Source: Streptomyces sp. Q6 (GTDB lineage Bacteria > Actinomycetota > Actinomycetes > Streptomycetales > Streptomycetaceae). Taken from it: a DNA stretch of 64,000 bases. The translations under genes were made by a program, and so were the position numbers. Positions 41,947-50,195 of the stretch are shown piece by piece; positions within the stretch are counted from its first letter, which is position 1; each line of letters begins with the position of its first letter. Where the stretch lies: contig NZ_CP146022.1 in NCBI RefSeq assembly GCF_036967205.1, forward strand, positions 6,386,001 to 6,450,000. Direction: 5' to 3'. The notes beneath the pieces were generated by a model. It made no database searches and had not been told where the DNA came from. It saw only the letters and a program-made list of their open reading frames with translations.

Positions 41947-44399
41947 GCGGGTCCCGCCACCACCGACACCGTCTTCGCGAGGGAGAGACCCGAGCCGTCA
42001 CGGCGCGGGTCCATCTCCGGCAGCTCGGCCGGTGTGCCGTTCTTCTGCGCCGCGCGCGCGGGCGCCGGGCCTGCCCAGGCCAGGCTCAGGCAGTCCTCGC
42101 CCTTCAGGAACCGCTGGCACCGCACACCACCGGTCGCCCGGCCCTTGCGCGGATACTGGTCGAACGGCGTGAGCTTGGCCGTCGTCTGCACCGAGTCGTC
42201 GAGCGTGCCGCGCGAGCCCGCCACCGTGAAGACCACGGCGTCCGCCGCCGGGTCGACCGCCGTGAACGAGATGACCTTCGCGCCGGTCGCCAGCTTGATG
42301 CCGGCCATGCCGCCCGCGGGACGCCCCTGCGGGCGCACGATGCTCGCCTGGAAGCGCAGGAGCTGGGCGTCGTCCGTGATGAAGACCAGGTCCTCCTCGC
42401 CGGTCCGCAGCTCCACGGCGCCCACGATCCGGTCGCCGTCCTTCAGAGTGATGACCTCCAGCTCCTCCTTGTTGGACGGATAGTCGGGCACCACGCGCTT
42501 GACGATGCCCTGTTCCGTACCGATGGCGAGGCCGGGGGAGGACTCGTCCAGCGTCGTCAGACAGACGACCGTCTCGTCGGCCTCCAAGGAGGAGAGGAAT
42601 TCGGAGATGGGCGCGCCGCCGGAGAGGTTCGGCGTGGCCGCCGTGTCCGGGAGCTGCGGCAGGTCGATCACGTTCAGCCGCAGCAGCCGGCCCGCGGAGG
42701 TGACCGCGCCGATCTCGCCGCGCGCCGTCGCCGGCACCGCGGAGACGATCACGTCGTGCTTGACGCGCTTGCCGTCCTCGTCGTTCGTGAACGGCTCCCC
42801 GTTCGCCGTGCGGGCCAGCAGACCCGTCGACGACAGCAGGACGCGGCACGGGTCGTCGGCCACCTGGAGCGACGACGCGGCCACCGGGGCGCCCGCGGAC
42901 TCCAGGAGCACGGTACGCCGGTCGGAGCCGAACTGCTTCGCCACCGCGGCCAGTTCGGAGGAGACCAGCTTGCGCAGCTCCGTGTCCGAGTCGAGGATCC
43001 CGGTCAGCTCGTCGATCTCGCCGTTGAGCTTGTCGCGCTCCGACTCCAGCTCGATACGGTCGAACTTGGTGAGCCGGCGCAGCGGCGTGTCCAGGATGTA
43101 CTGCGTCTGGATCTCGCTCAGCGAGAAGCGCTCGATGAGGCGCTCCTTGGCCTGTGCGCTGTTGTCGCTGGAGCGGATGAGGCGGATGACCTCGTCGATG
43201 TCCACCAGAGCGACGAGGAGGCCCTCCACCAGGTGGAGGCGGGCCTGCTTCTTGCTGCGGCGGAACTCGCTGCGGCGGCGCACCACGGTGAAGCGGTGGT
43301 CCAGGTAGACCTCGAGGAGCTCCTTGAGGCCGAGGGTGAGCGGCTGACCGTCCACCAGCGCCACGTTGTTGATGCCGAAGGACTCCTCCATCGGCGTCAG
43401 CTTGTAGAGCTGCTCGAGGACGGCCTCCGGCACGAAGCCGTTCTTGACCTCGATGACCAGGCGCAGGCCGTGCTCGCGGTCGGTGAGGTCCTTGACGTCG
43501 GCGATGCCCTGGAGCTTCTTCGAGCCGACCAGTTCCTTGATCTTCGCGATGACCTTCTCGGGGCCCACCGCGAAGGGCAGTTCGGTGACGACGAGACCCT
43601 TGCGGCGCGCCGTGACGTTCTCCACGGCGACCGTCGCACGGATCTTGAAAGTGCCGCGACCCGACTCGTAGGCGTCCTTGATGCCGGTCAGGCCGACGAT
43701 CCTGCCGCCGGTGGGCAGGTCGGGGCCGGGCACGAACTTCATGAGCGTCTCGAGGTCGGCGCCCGGGTGCCTGATCAAGTGCCGGGCGGCCGCGATGACT
43801 TCGCCCAGGTTGTGCGGCGGCATGTTCGTCGCCATGCCGACCGCGATGCCCGACGTGCCGTTGACCAGCAGGTTCGGGTAGGCCGCCGGGAGGACGACGG
43901 GCTCCTGCTCCTGCCCGTCGTAGTTCGGTGTGAAGTCGACCGTGTCCTCGTCGATCGAGTCGGTCATCAGGGACGCGGCGGCGTCCATCTTGCACTCGGT
44001 GTAACGCATGGCGGCCGGGCGGTCGTCATTGCCCAGCGAACCGAAGTTGCCGTGGCCGTCGACCAGCGGCACGCGCATGGAGAACGGCTGGGCCAGGCGC
44101 ACCAGGGCGTCGTAGATCGACGCGTCGCCATGGGGGTGCAACTTACCCATGACCTCGCCCACGACGCGGGCGCACTTCACGTAGCCGCGATCGGGGCGCA
44201 GGCCCATCTCGTTCATCTGGTACACGATCCGCCGGTGGACGGGCTTCATCCCGTCCCGGGCGTCGGGCAGGGCGCGCGAGTAGATGACCGAGTACGCGTA
44301 CTCCAGGTAGGAGCCCTGCATTTCGTCGACCACGTCGATGTCGAGGATCTTCTCCTCGAAGTCGTCGGGCGGCGGGGTCTTCGTGCTGCGGCGGGCCAT
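41943..44399 (-). CDS. parC: DNA topoisomerase IV subunit A
   Basis: 818 residues from ATG 44399. Breakage-reunion domain with [46 protein letters not shown], and the catalytic Tyr in [13 protein letters not shown] coiled-coil gate follows (about 360-480), then a beta-pinwheel C-terminal domain made of repeated blades ending near [14 protein letters not shown]. No GyrA box (QRRGGKG) is seen, which favours topoisomerase IV over gyrase. Partner of parE in this window. It unlinks replicated chromosomes. Three 12-bp repeats lie just upstream. Confidence 0.93.
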   Translation of the reverse strand: MARRSTKTPPPDDFEEKILDIDVVDEMQGSYLEYAYSVIYSRALPDARDGMKPVHRRIVYQMNEMGLRPDRGYVKCARVVGEVMGKLHPHGDASIYDALVRLAQPFSMRVPLVDGHGNFGSLGNDDRPAAMRYTECKMDAAASLMTDSIDEDTVDFTPNYDGQEQEPVVLPAAYPNLLVNGTSGIAVGMATNMPPHNLGEVIAAARHLIRHPGADLETLMKFVPGPDLPTGGRIVGLTGIKDAYESGRGTFKIRATVAVENVTARRKGLVVTELPFAVGPEKVIAKIKELVGSKKLQGIADVKDLTDREHGLRLVIEVKNGFVPEAVLEQLYKLTPMEESFGINNVALVDGQPLTLGLKELLEVYLDHRFTVVRRRSEFRRSKKQARLHLVEGLLVALVDIDEVIRLIRSSDNSAQAKERLIERFSLSEIQTQYILDTPLRRLTKFDRIELESERDKLNGEIDELTGILDSDTELRKLVSSELAAVAKQFGSDRRTVLLESAGAPVAASSLQVADDPCRVLLSSTGLLARTANGEPFTNDEDGKRVKHDVIVSAVPATARGEIGAVTSAGRLLRLNVIDLPQLPDTAATPNLSGGAPISEFLSSLEADETVVCLTTLDESSPGLAIGTEQGIVKRVVPDYPSNKEELEVITLKDGDRIVGAVELRTGEEDLVFITDDAQLLRFQASIVRPQGRPAGGMAGIKLATGAKVISFTAVDPAADAVVFTVAGSRGTLDDSVQTTAKLTPFDQYPRKGRATGGVRCQRFLKGEDCLSLAWAGPAPARAAQKNGTPAELPEMDPRRDGSGLSLAKTVSVVAGPA

Positions 44400-44421
44400 C
44401 GCTGCTGCGGCTCCTTCACCA

Positions 44422-44457
44422 ACATGAACAGGTACATGAACAGATACATGAACGGGA
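44422..44457 (+). repeat. Three 12-bp tandem repeats upstream of parC
   Basis: ACATGAACAGGT, ACATGAACAGAT, ACATGAACGGGA in direct succession, in the divergent promoter region of parC and the M16 protease operon, 23-58 bp before the parC start. Confidence 0.8.
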
Positions 44458-44676
44458 ACTGTCGCGGACCATTGTGGACCGCCCCACTGACAACCCTGCC
44501 CGCGACCCGTCCGTACGGGCTGCTTCGCGGTCCTCACGAGGGTCCCTTGCTCGCTTACGGCGTAGACCGAGCGGGAACTTCGTCAGGGGTCGGCACGCTT
44601 GCATACAGTGGCAGGACTGGCAGCAGCTCTGTGGTTTGCTGCGTGTTTTGCGTTCTCCGCGATCGAAGGGACGTAC

Positions 44677-46023
44677 ATGCCCATGGGTCACACGGCCACC
44701 GCCGAGGCCGGCTCCGGCGGCCTGACAGCGACCGAGCACCGGCTGGCCAACGGCCTGCGCGTGGTGCTCTCCGAGGACCACCTGACCCCGGTCGCCGCGG
44801 TCTGCCTCTGGTACGACGTCGGCTCGCGCCACGAGGTCAAGGGCCGTACGGGCCTGGCTCACCTTTTCGAGCACCTGATGTTCCAGGGCTCGAAGCAGGT
44901 GCACGGCAACGGCCACTTCGAACTGGTCCAGGGCGCGGGCGGCTCGCTCAACGGTACGACGAGCTTCGAGCGCACGAACTACTTCGAGACCATGCCCGCC
45001 CACCAGCTGGAGCTCGCGCTCTGGCTGGAGGCCGACCGCATGGGCTCGCTGCTCGCGGCGCTCGACGACGAGTCGATGGAGAACCAGCGCGACGTCGTCA
45101 AGAACGAGCGCCGGCAGCGGTACGACAACGTGCCCTACGGCACCGCGTTCGAGAAACTGACCGCCCTCATGTACCCCGAGGGCCACCCGTACCACCACAC
45201 GCCCATCGGCTCCATGGCCGACCTGGACGCGGCCACCCTCGAAGACGCGCGGAACTTCTTCCGCACCTACTACGCGCCCAACAACGCGGTGCTCTCCGTA
45301 GTGGGCGACATCGACCCCGAGGAGACGCTCGCCTGGGTCGAGAAGTACTTCGGTTCCATCCCCGGCCACGACGGCAAGGCCGCGCCGCGCGACGGCTCCC
45401 TGCCCGACGTCATCGGTGAGGAACTGCGCGAGGTCGTCGAGGAGGACGTGCCCGCGCGCGCCCTGATGGCGGCCTACCGGCTCCCCGAGGACGGCACGCG
45501 CGCGGGTGACGCCGCGGACCTCGCCCTGACCGTGCTGGGCGGCGGCGAGTCCTCGCGGCTCTACAACCGCCTCGTCCGCCGCGACCGCACCGCCGTGGCC
45601 GCCGGGTTCGGTCTGCTGCGCCTGTCCGGGGCGCCGTCCCTGGGCTGGCTCGACGTGAAGACCTCCGGTGACGTCGAGGTGCCGGTGATCGAGGCAGCCG
45701 TCGACGAGGAGCTCGCCCGGTTCGCCGAGGAAGGCCCCACCGCCGAGGAGATGGAGCGCGCCCAGGCCCAGTTGGAGCGCGAGTGGCTCGACCGGCTCGG
45801 CACCGTCGCGGGCCGCGCCGACGAACTGTGCCGCTACGCCGTCCTGTTCGGCGACCCGCAGCTCGCCCTCACCGCCGTACAGCGCGTCCTGGACGTGACC
45901 GCCGAGGAGGTCCAGGAGATCGCCAAGGCCCGCCTGCGCCCCGACAACCGCGCGGTCCTCGTGTACGAGCCCACGGCACCCGCCGAGACCGAAGACGACA
46001 GCGACGAGGAGGCGGGCCGGTGA
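44677..46023 (+). CDS. M16 family zinc peptidase, catalytic subunit
   Basis: 448 residues from ATG 44677, with AAGGGA upstream. The inverse zinc motif HLFEHLMF (HxxEH) and a downstream Glu-rich helix (SMENQRDVVKNERRQRYD) are complete, so it should be an active metalloprotease of the pitrilysin/processing-peptidase family. Second homologous half at about 190-430. It has no signal peptide from this start, hence cytoplasmic. The stop overlaps the next gene's start (GTGA, 46020-46023), and the two products form the catalytic/non-catalytic pair typical of M16B. Confidence 0.94.
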   Translation: MPMGHTATAEAGSGGLTATEHRLANGLRVVLSEDHLTPVAAVCLWYDVGSRHEVKGRTGLAHLFEHLMFQGSKQVHGNGHFELVQGAGGSLNGTTSFERTNYFETMPAHQLELALWLEADRMGSLLAALDDESMENQRDVVKNERRQRYDNVPYGTAFEKLTALMYPEGHPYHHTPIGSMADLDAATLEDARNFFRTYYAPNNAVLSVVGDIDPEETLAWVEKYFGSIPGHDGKAAPRDGSLPDVIGEELREVVEEDVPARALMAAYRLPEDGTRAGDAADLALTVLGGGESSRLYNRLVRRDRTAVAAGFGLLRLSGAPSLGWLDVKTSGDVEVPVIEAAVDEELARFAEEGPTAEEMERAQAQLEREWLDRLGTVAGRADELCRYAVLFGDPQLALTAVQRVLDVTAEEVQEIAKARLRPDNRAVLVYEPTAPAETEDDSDEEAGR

Positions 46024-47408
46024 CCGAGCAGCTCGCGACCATGGACTTCCACCCCCAGCCGCAGGCCGGCGCCGCCAAGCCGTGGGCCTTCCCGGCCCCG
46101 GAGCGCGGTCAGCTCGGCAACGGCCTGACCGTGCTGCGCTGTCACCGCCCCGGCCAGCAGGTCGTCGCCGTCGAGGTCAACCTGGAGGCGCCTCTGGACG
46201 CCGAGCCCGCCGGGCTCGACGGCGTCGCCACGATCATGGCGCGTGCCTTCAACGAGGGCACCGACAAGCACTCCGCCGAGGAGTTCGCGGCCGAACTGGA
46301 GCGCTGCGGCGCCACGATGGACGCGCACGCCGACCACCCCGGCGTCCGCGTCTCCCTCGAGGTGCCCGTCTCCCGGCTCCCGAAGGCGCTCGCGCTGCTC
46401 GCCGACGCCCTGCGCGCGCCCGCCTTCGCCGACAGCGAGATCGAGCGCCTGGTGCGCAACCGCCTGGACGAGATCCCGCACGAGAGCGCCAATCCGGCCC
46501 GCCGCGCAGCCAAGGAGCTCTCCCGGCAGCTCTTCCCGGCCACCGCGCGGATGTCGCGCCCGCGTCAGGGCACCGAGGAGACCGTCGCCGCCATCGACGC
46601 GGCCGCCGTACGCGCCTTCTACGAGAAGCACGTACGCCCCGCCACGGCCACGGCCGTGGTGGTGGGCGACCTGACGGGCGTCGACGTCGACGCCCTCCTG
46701 GGGGACACGCTCGGCGCCTGGACCGGCGACACCACCGAGTCCCGTCCCGTCGCGCCGGTCACCGCCGACGACACCGGACGGGTCGTCATCGTGGACCGCC
46801 CGGGCGCCGTGCAGACGCAGCTGCTCATCGGCCGCATCGGACCCGACCGGCACGACCGTGTGTGGGCCGCGCAGATCCTCGGTACGTACTGCCTCGGCGG
46901 CACCCTCACGTCGCGTCTGGACCGTGTCCTGCGCGAGGAGAAGGGCTACACCTACGGGGTGCGTTCCTTCGCCCAGGTGCTGCGTTCGGCGCCGGACGGG
47001 ACGGGCGCCGCGATGCTCGCCATCAGTGGTTCCGTGGACACGCCGAACACCGGGCCGGCGCTCGACGACCTCTGGAAGGTCCTGCGCACGCTGGCCGCGG
47101 AGGGCCTCACGGACGCCGAGCGGGACACCGCGGTGCAGAACCTGGTGGGGGTGGCCCCGCTCAAGTTCGAGACCGCCGCGGCCGTCGCCGGCACGCTCGC
47201 CGACCAGGTCGAGCAGCACCTGCCGGACGACTACCAGGCCACGCTGTACCGCCAACTGGCCGCCACGGGCACCGTGGAGGCCACCGCGGCGGTCGTGAGC
47301 GCCTTCCCGGCCGACCGTCTGGTGACGATCCTGGTGGGAGACGCCGCGCAGATCGAGGAGCCCGTCAAGGCGCTCGGGATCGGCGAGGTGAGCGTCGTCG
47401 CCGGCTGA
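46020..47408 (+). CDS. M16 family peptidase-like protein, non-catalytic subunit
   Basis: 462 residues from GTG 46020. It has the M16 fold but lacks HxxEH: the corresponding place reads MARAFNEGTDKHS. It retains the Arg/Tyr substrate-binding motif, LDRVLREEKGYTYGVRSF. In paired M16 proteases one chain gives the zinc and the other the R/Y pair, so this is the partner of the preceding protein. Operon overlap of 4 nt and a 24-bp-arm terminator follow. Confidence 0.94.
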   Translation: MTEQLATMDFHPQPQAGAAKPWAFPAPERGQLGNGLTVLRCHRPGQQVVAVEVNLEAPLDAEPAGLDGVATIMARAFNEGTDKHSAEEFAAELERCGATMDAHADHPGVRVSLEVPVSRLPKALALLADALRAPAFADSEIERLVRNRLDEIPHESANPARRAAKELSRQLFPATARMSRPRQGTEETVAAIDAAAVRAFYEKHVRPATATAVVVGDLTGVDVDALLGDTLGAWTGDTTESRPVAPVTADDTGRVVIVDRPGAVQTQLLIGRIGPDRHDRVWAAQILGTYCLGGTLTSRLDRVLREEKGYTYGVRSFAQVLRSAPDGTGAAMLAISGSVDTPNTGPALDDLWKVLRTLAAEGLTDAERDTAVQNLVGVAPLKFETAAAVAGTLADQVEQHLPDDYQATLYRQLAATGTVEATAAVVSAFPADRLVTILVGDAAQIEEPVKALGIGEVSVVAG

Positions 47409-47422
47409 CCGGACGCCCCGTA

Positions 47423-47475
47423 CGACACCACGAAGCCCCGCAGGCCCCATAGGCCTGCGGGGCTTCGTGGTGTCG
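47423..47475 (+). terminator. Very strong terminator after the M16 operon
   Basis: Perfect 24-bp arms (47423-47446 and 47452-47475) with a 5-nt loop (CCATA). A second role as a bidirectional block to transcription into the riboswitch region is likely. Confidence 0.93.
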
Positions 47476-47659
47476 CTCACGTCCACAGTTGTCCATCTCT
47501 TGAACAGACTTGGATCGCATATGTCCGAATTGAGGTGGAGGTTGCCTGTCTGCTCTGTGGCATGCACTACAAAAGCCGGGATCCGTTTGTTGATTGAAAG
47601 ATGTCCCGCTTAGCGTCGGTCCGGCTGCCCGCCAGACACACGTCGCGCCCGCGACACCG

Positions 47660-47822
47660 GGCAGTCATCGCCGAGTCCCCCAGGCGCGAGCCAGGGGAGC
47701 CGGGGACCCACCGCAGTCCCTGGGGTGAATCGGGCGCTCTTCCCGCGAGGGGAGGGGGCCCGTAGGAGACCTTCCTGCTCCGAACCCGTCAGCTAACCCG
47801 GTAGGCGAGAGGGAAGGAAAGG
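47660..47822 (+). promoter_or_regulatory. c-di-AMP riboswitch (ydaO/yuaA class)
   Basis: Conserved blocks of the ydaO aptamer are present in order: CGCCGAGTCC and GGCGCGAGCCAGGGGAGCC, then GGGGACCCACCGCAGTCC, GGGGTGAATCGG, GTAGGAGACCTTCCTGCTCC, GAACCCGTCAGCTAACCCGG and TAGGCGAGAGGGAAGGA. It ends 12 bp before the M23 peptidase start. In actinobacteria this class turns cell-wall hydrolase genes off at high c-di-AMP; the gene order here fits. Confidence 0.93.
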
Positions 47823-47834
47823 AACAGCCCCTTC

Positions 47835-48623
47835 ATGGCGTTCACCCGTGCCACCGGGAAGCACCGTCGTCCGAGTCGCCTCACGCGTACCACCGCGCAC
47901 GTCGCGGGCGTCGCGGCGCTCACCACGACGGGTGTCATCGGAGGCCTCGCCGCCCCGGCTCTCGCCGCCGACACCGCGGCCGCCGAGCAGAACGGTCTGA
48001 CCCAGGCCATCGCCATCGGCGACTCCCTGGCCGACCAGATCGACGCCCAGGCCTCCGCCCAGAAGAAGGCCGCCGCCGAAGCCGCCGCCGAGAAGAAGGC
48101 GGCCGAAGAGGCGAAGAGGAAGGCCGAGGCCGAGAAGCGCGCCGCCGAGGCGAAGGCCAAGAAGGAGCGCGAGGCCAAGGAGCGCGCCGCCCGTGAGGCC
48201 GAGCGCAAGCGCCTCAACACCTACGTGGCGCCCATCTCCAACTCGTACGTCTCCACCGCCTACAAGGCGAGCAGCGGCCTGTGGTCCTCCGGCAGCCACA
48301 CCGGTATCGACTTCCACGCCGCGAGCGGCACCGCGGTCCACGCCGTCGGCTCCGGCACCGTCGTCGAGGCCGGCTGGGGTGGTGCGTACGGCAACAACAT
48401 CGTGATCAAGATGAACGACGGTACGTACACCCAGTACGGTCACCTGTCGTCCATCGGTGTCTCCGTGGGCCAGTCGGTCACCCCCGGCACCCAGATAGGC
48501 CTCTCCGGTGCCACGGGCAACGTCACGGGCCCGCACCTTCACTTCGAGGCCCGTACGACCGCCGAGTACGGCTCGGACATCGACCCGGTCGCGTACCTGC
48601 GCTCGCACGGCGTCAGCGTCTGA
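47835..48623 (+). CDS. Secreted M23 family metallopeptidase (peptidoglycan endopeptidase)
   Basis: 262 residues. Signal peptide about 1-44 (RTTAHVAGVAALTTTGVIGG ... APALA-AD). A Lys/Ala/Glu coiled coil runs from about 75 to 126 (AEKKAAEEAKRKAEAEKRAA). The C-terminal LytM domain has SHTGIDFHA (zinc His and Asp) and TGPHLHFEAR (HxH). It cuts peptide cross-links of the cell wall. Transcript starts with a ydaO riboswitch, so expression should follow c-di-AMP, a turgor/osmotic signal. Confidence 0.95.
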   Translation: MAFTRATGKHRRPSRLTRTTAHVAGVAALTTTGVIGGLAAPALAADTAAAEQNGLTQAIAIGDSLADQIDAQASAQKKAAAEAAAEKKAAEEAKRKAEAEKRAAEAKAKKEREAKERAAREAERKRLNTYVAPISNSYVSTAYKASSGLWSSGSHTGIDFHAASGTAVHAVGSGTVVEAGWGGAYGNNIVIKMNDGTYTQYGHLSSIGVSVGQSVTPGTQIGLSGATGNVTGPHLHFEARTTAEYGSDIDPVAYLRSHGVSV

Positions 48624-48641
48624 CCCGTTCGACGGACCTCA

Positions 48642-48674
48642 CGAAAGCCCCGGCTCATCGAGCCGGGGCTTTCG
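48642..48674 (+). terminator. Terminator after the M23 gene
   Basis: Perfect 15-bp arms CGAAAGCCCCGGCTC / complement (48642-48656, 48660-48674), loop ATC. Confidence 0.92.
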
Positions 48675-48761
48675 CGCGTGCAGACCACTCCTGTCCAAAA
48701 AATATCCATGGATTCAGGGCTGCCGTCGGAAATTCAGGGACGGTGGAATAGAGTCATTGGA

Positions 48762-48793
48762 CAAGCGCGCTGATCGAGTGTCAATCGCGCTTG
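48762..48793. promoter_or_regulatory. Inverted repeat upstream of the GntR gene
   Basis: CAAGCGCG (48762-48769) and CGCGCTTG (48786-48793), 16 bp apart, 52 bp before the GntR start; two GTCAATCG words (48780 and 48801 region) lie nearby. Possible autoregulatory site. Confidence 0.45.
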
Positions 48794-48844
48794 CAGGGGC
48801 GTCAATCGACCGCGTTTCGCGGGGATTAAGGCGGAGGTCGGGTC

Positions 48845-49531
48845 ATGCGCATTCCCGCGCACTCGGTATGCACGGCGATCCGCGACGACATCGTCGCGGG
48901 TGTCTACGAGCGCGGCGGCAGGCTCACCGAGGAACTGCTCGCGCGCCGCTACGGAGTCTCGCGTGTGCCGGTCCGTGAGGCGCTGCGCACCCTGGAGGCG
49001 GAGGGGTTCGTCGTCACGCGCAGGCACGCGGGCGCGTGCGTCGCGGAGCCCACCGAGCAGGAGGCGGCCGATCTCCTGGAGATCCGCATGCTGCTCGAAC
49101 CGCTGGGTGCGGCCCGCGCGGCGCAGCGCCGCACCGAGGCCCACCTCAAGGTCCTGCGCGGCCTGGTCAGGCTGGGCCAGGAGCGCTCCAGGCGAGGTCA
49201 GAGCGAGGATCTGCGCTCCCTCGGCGGCTGGTTCCACGAGACGCTCGCCCAGGCCTCGGGCAGCCCGGGTCTGATCGCCCTGCTCACCCAGCTCCGCCAC
49301 AAGATCGCCTGGATGTACGCCGTGGAGACGCCGGCCCAGCCCGCCGAGTCCTGGGCGGAGCACGGCGCCATCGTCGACGCGGTGGCGCGCGGTGACGCCA
49401 CGCGCGCGCGGACCCTGACCGCCCTGCACACCGAGCGGGCCACGGCGGCCCATCGGCTGCGCGTTCCCCGCGCGGGCGATCGTGTGAGGACTTCGCAACC
49501 TCCTGTAAACACGGCGGGGCTCCGCCATTAA
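48845..49531 (+). CDS. GntR family regulator, FadR subfamily
   Basis: 228 residues. Winged HTH at about 1-65 (IRDDIVAGVYERGGRLTEELLARRYGVSRVPVREALRTLEAEGFV), then an FCD helical domain (EQEAADLLEIRMLLEPLGAA ... GWFHETLAQASGSPGLI ... EHGAIVDAVARGD) with the acidic/His pattern that binds a metal and small carboxylate in this family. Start ATG 48845 has GGCGGAGG upstream. It converges on ptsH across a shared terminator. Target unknown. Confidence 0.92.
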   Translation: MRIPAHSVCTAIRDDIVAGVYERGGRLTEELLARRYGVSRVPVREALRTLEAEGFVVTRRHAGACVAEPTEQEAADLLEIRMLLEPLGAARAAQRRTEAHLKVLRGLVRLGQERSRRGQSEDLRSLGGWFHETLAQASGSPGLIALLTQLRHKIAWMYAVETPAQPAESWAEHGAIVDAVARGDATRARTLTALHTERATAAHRLRVPRAGDRVRTSQPPVNTAGLRH

Positions 49532-49658
49532 CAGGGGGGCCGTATACAAAGAAGTGCGCTATTCGCCGAATGGGTCGCGGAGTAATTGATGCTGCCCATT
49601 GATTTCCGGTGCGCGCTTTCCCGTACGTGAATTCAGGTGCGGCCGGGGGGGAAAGTAA

Positions 49659-49706
49659 AACAGCGGAGCCGCGCGACCCCGGGGGGAATCGCGCGGCTCC
49701 GCTGTT
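49659..49706. terminator. Bidirectional terminator between gntR and ptsH
   Basis: 18-bp perfect arms (49659-49676, 49689-49706). On the minus strand it is followed by TTTTACTTT, a T-rich tail, making it a good intrinsic terminator for ptsH. Confidence 0.9.
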
Positions 49707-49724
49707 ATTGCTGAGATCGATGAC

Positions 49725-50006
49725 TCAGACGGTCTCGGGAAGCTCCTCGAGTCCCTCGGCGACCAGCTTCGCCAGACGGTCGAGGGCGGCATCCGCACCC
49801 TCGGCGTCGGAGGCGAGGATGATCTCCTCGCCGCCCTGAGCGCCCAGGCCGAGCACCGCGAGCATGGAGGCGGCGTTGACCGGGTTGCCGTCGGCCTTGG
49901 CGATCGTCACGGGGACGCCGGACGCGGTGGCCGCGCGGACGAAGATGGAGGCGGGGCGGGCGTGGAGGCCCTCGGCCCAGCCGACGTTGACGCGGCGCTC
50001 AGCCAT
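49725..50006 (-). CDS. ptsH: HPr, phosphocarrier protein of the PEP:sugar phosphotransferase system
   Basis: 93 residues. The phosphorylated His lies in GLHARPASIFVRAA. The second helix carries NAASMLAVLGLGAQGGEEI in place of the usual regulatory-Ser region (SIMGVMSL in Gram-positives), so the Ser46 site is altered, as in Streptomyces HPr. Cytoplasmic, passes phosphate from enzyme I to sugar-specific EIIA. Alone here; enzyme I is not in the window. GAAGGG lies upstream of ATG 50006. Confidence 0.95.
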   Translation of the reverse strand: MAERRVNVGWAEGLHARPASIFVRAATASGVPVTIAKADGNPVNAASMLAVLGLGAQGGEEIILASDAEGADAALDRLAKLVAEGLEELPETV

Positions 50007-50195
50007 GTGATGCTGCCCTTCAGGTGTCTCACGGTTGTCTAGACCATTCTCACACACCGGCGAACGTGCTCGACGCGGACCCAGGTCCCCTGCGCGCACG
50101 GCCGTTCGGCCCTCCATAGCCTGCCTGCCCCACGCGCACGACGCGACCCGTACGACGAGCCCCCGCTTGTCGGTGGGCCGCCCTACCCTTGCGGC

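Noticed and set aside
26396-44399. Gyrase subunits gyrB/gyrA
   Set aside because: No GyrA box was seen in the A subunit and the two genes are far apart, unlike the gyrBA pair near oriC; topoisomerase IV is the better call.
41778-45419. 1213-codon open frame on the plus strand opposite parC
   Set aside because: Mirror of parC and the M16 gene; no domain, no ribosome site, and the overlapping genes are certain.
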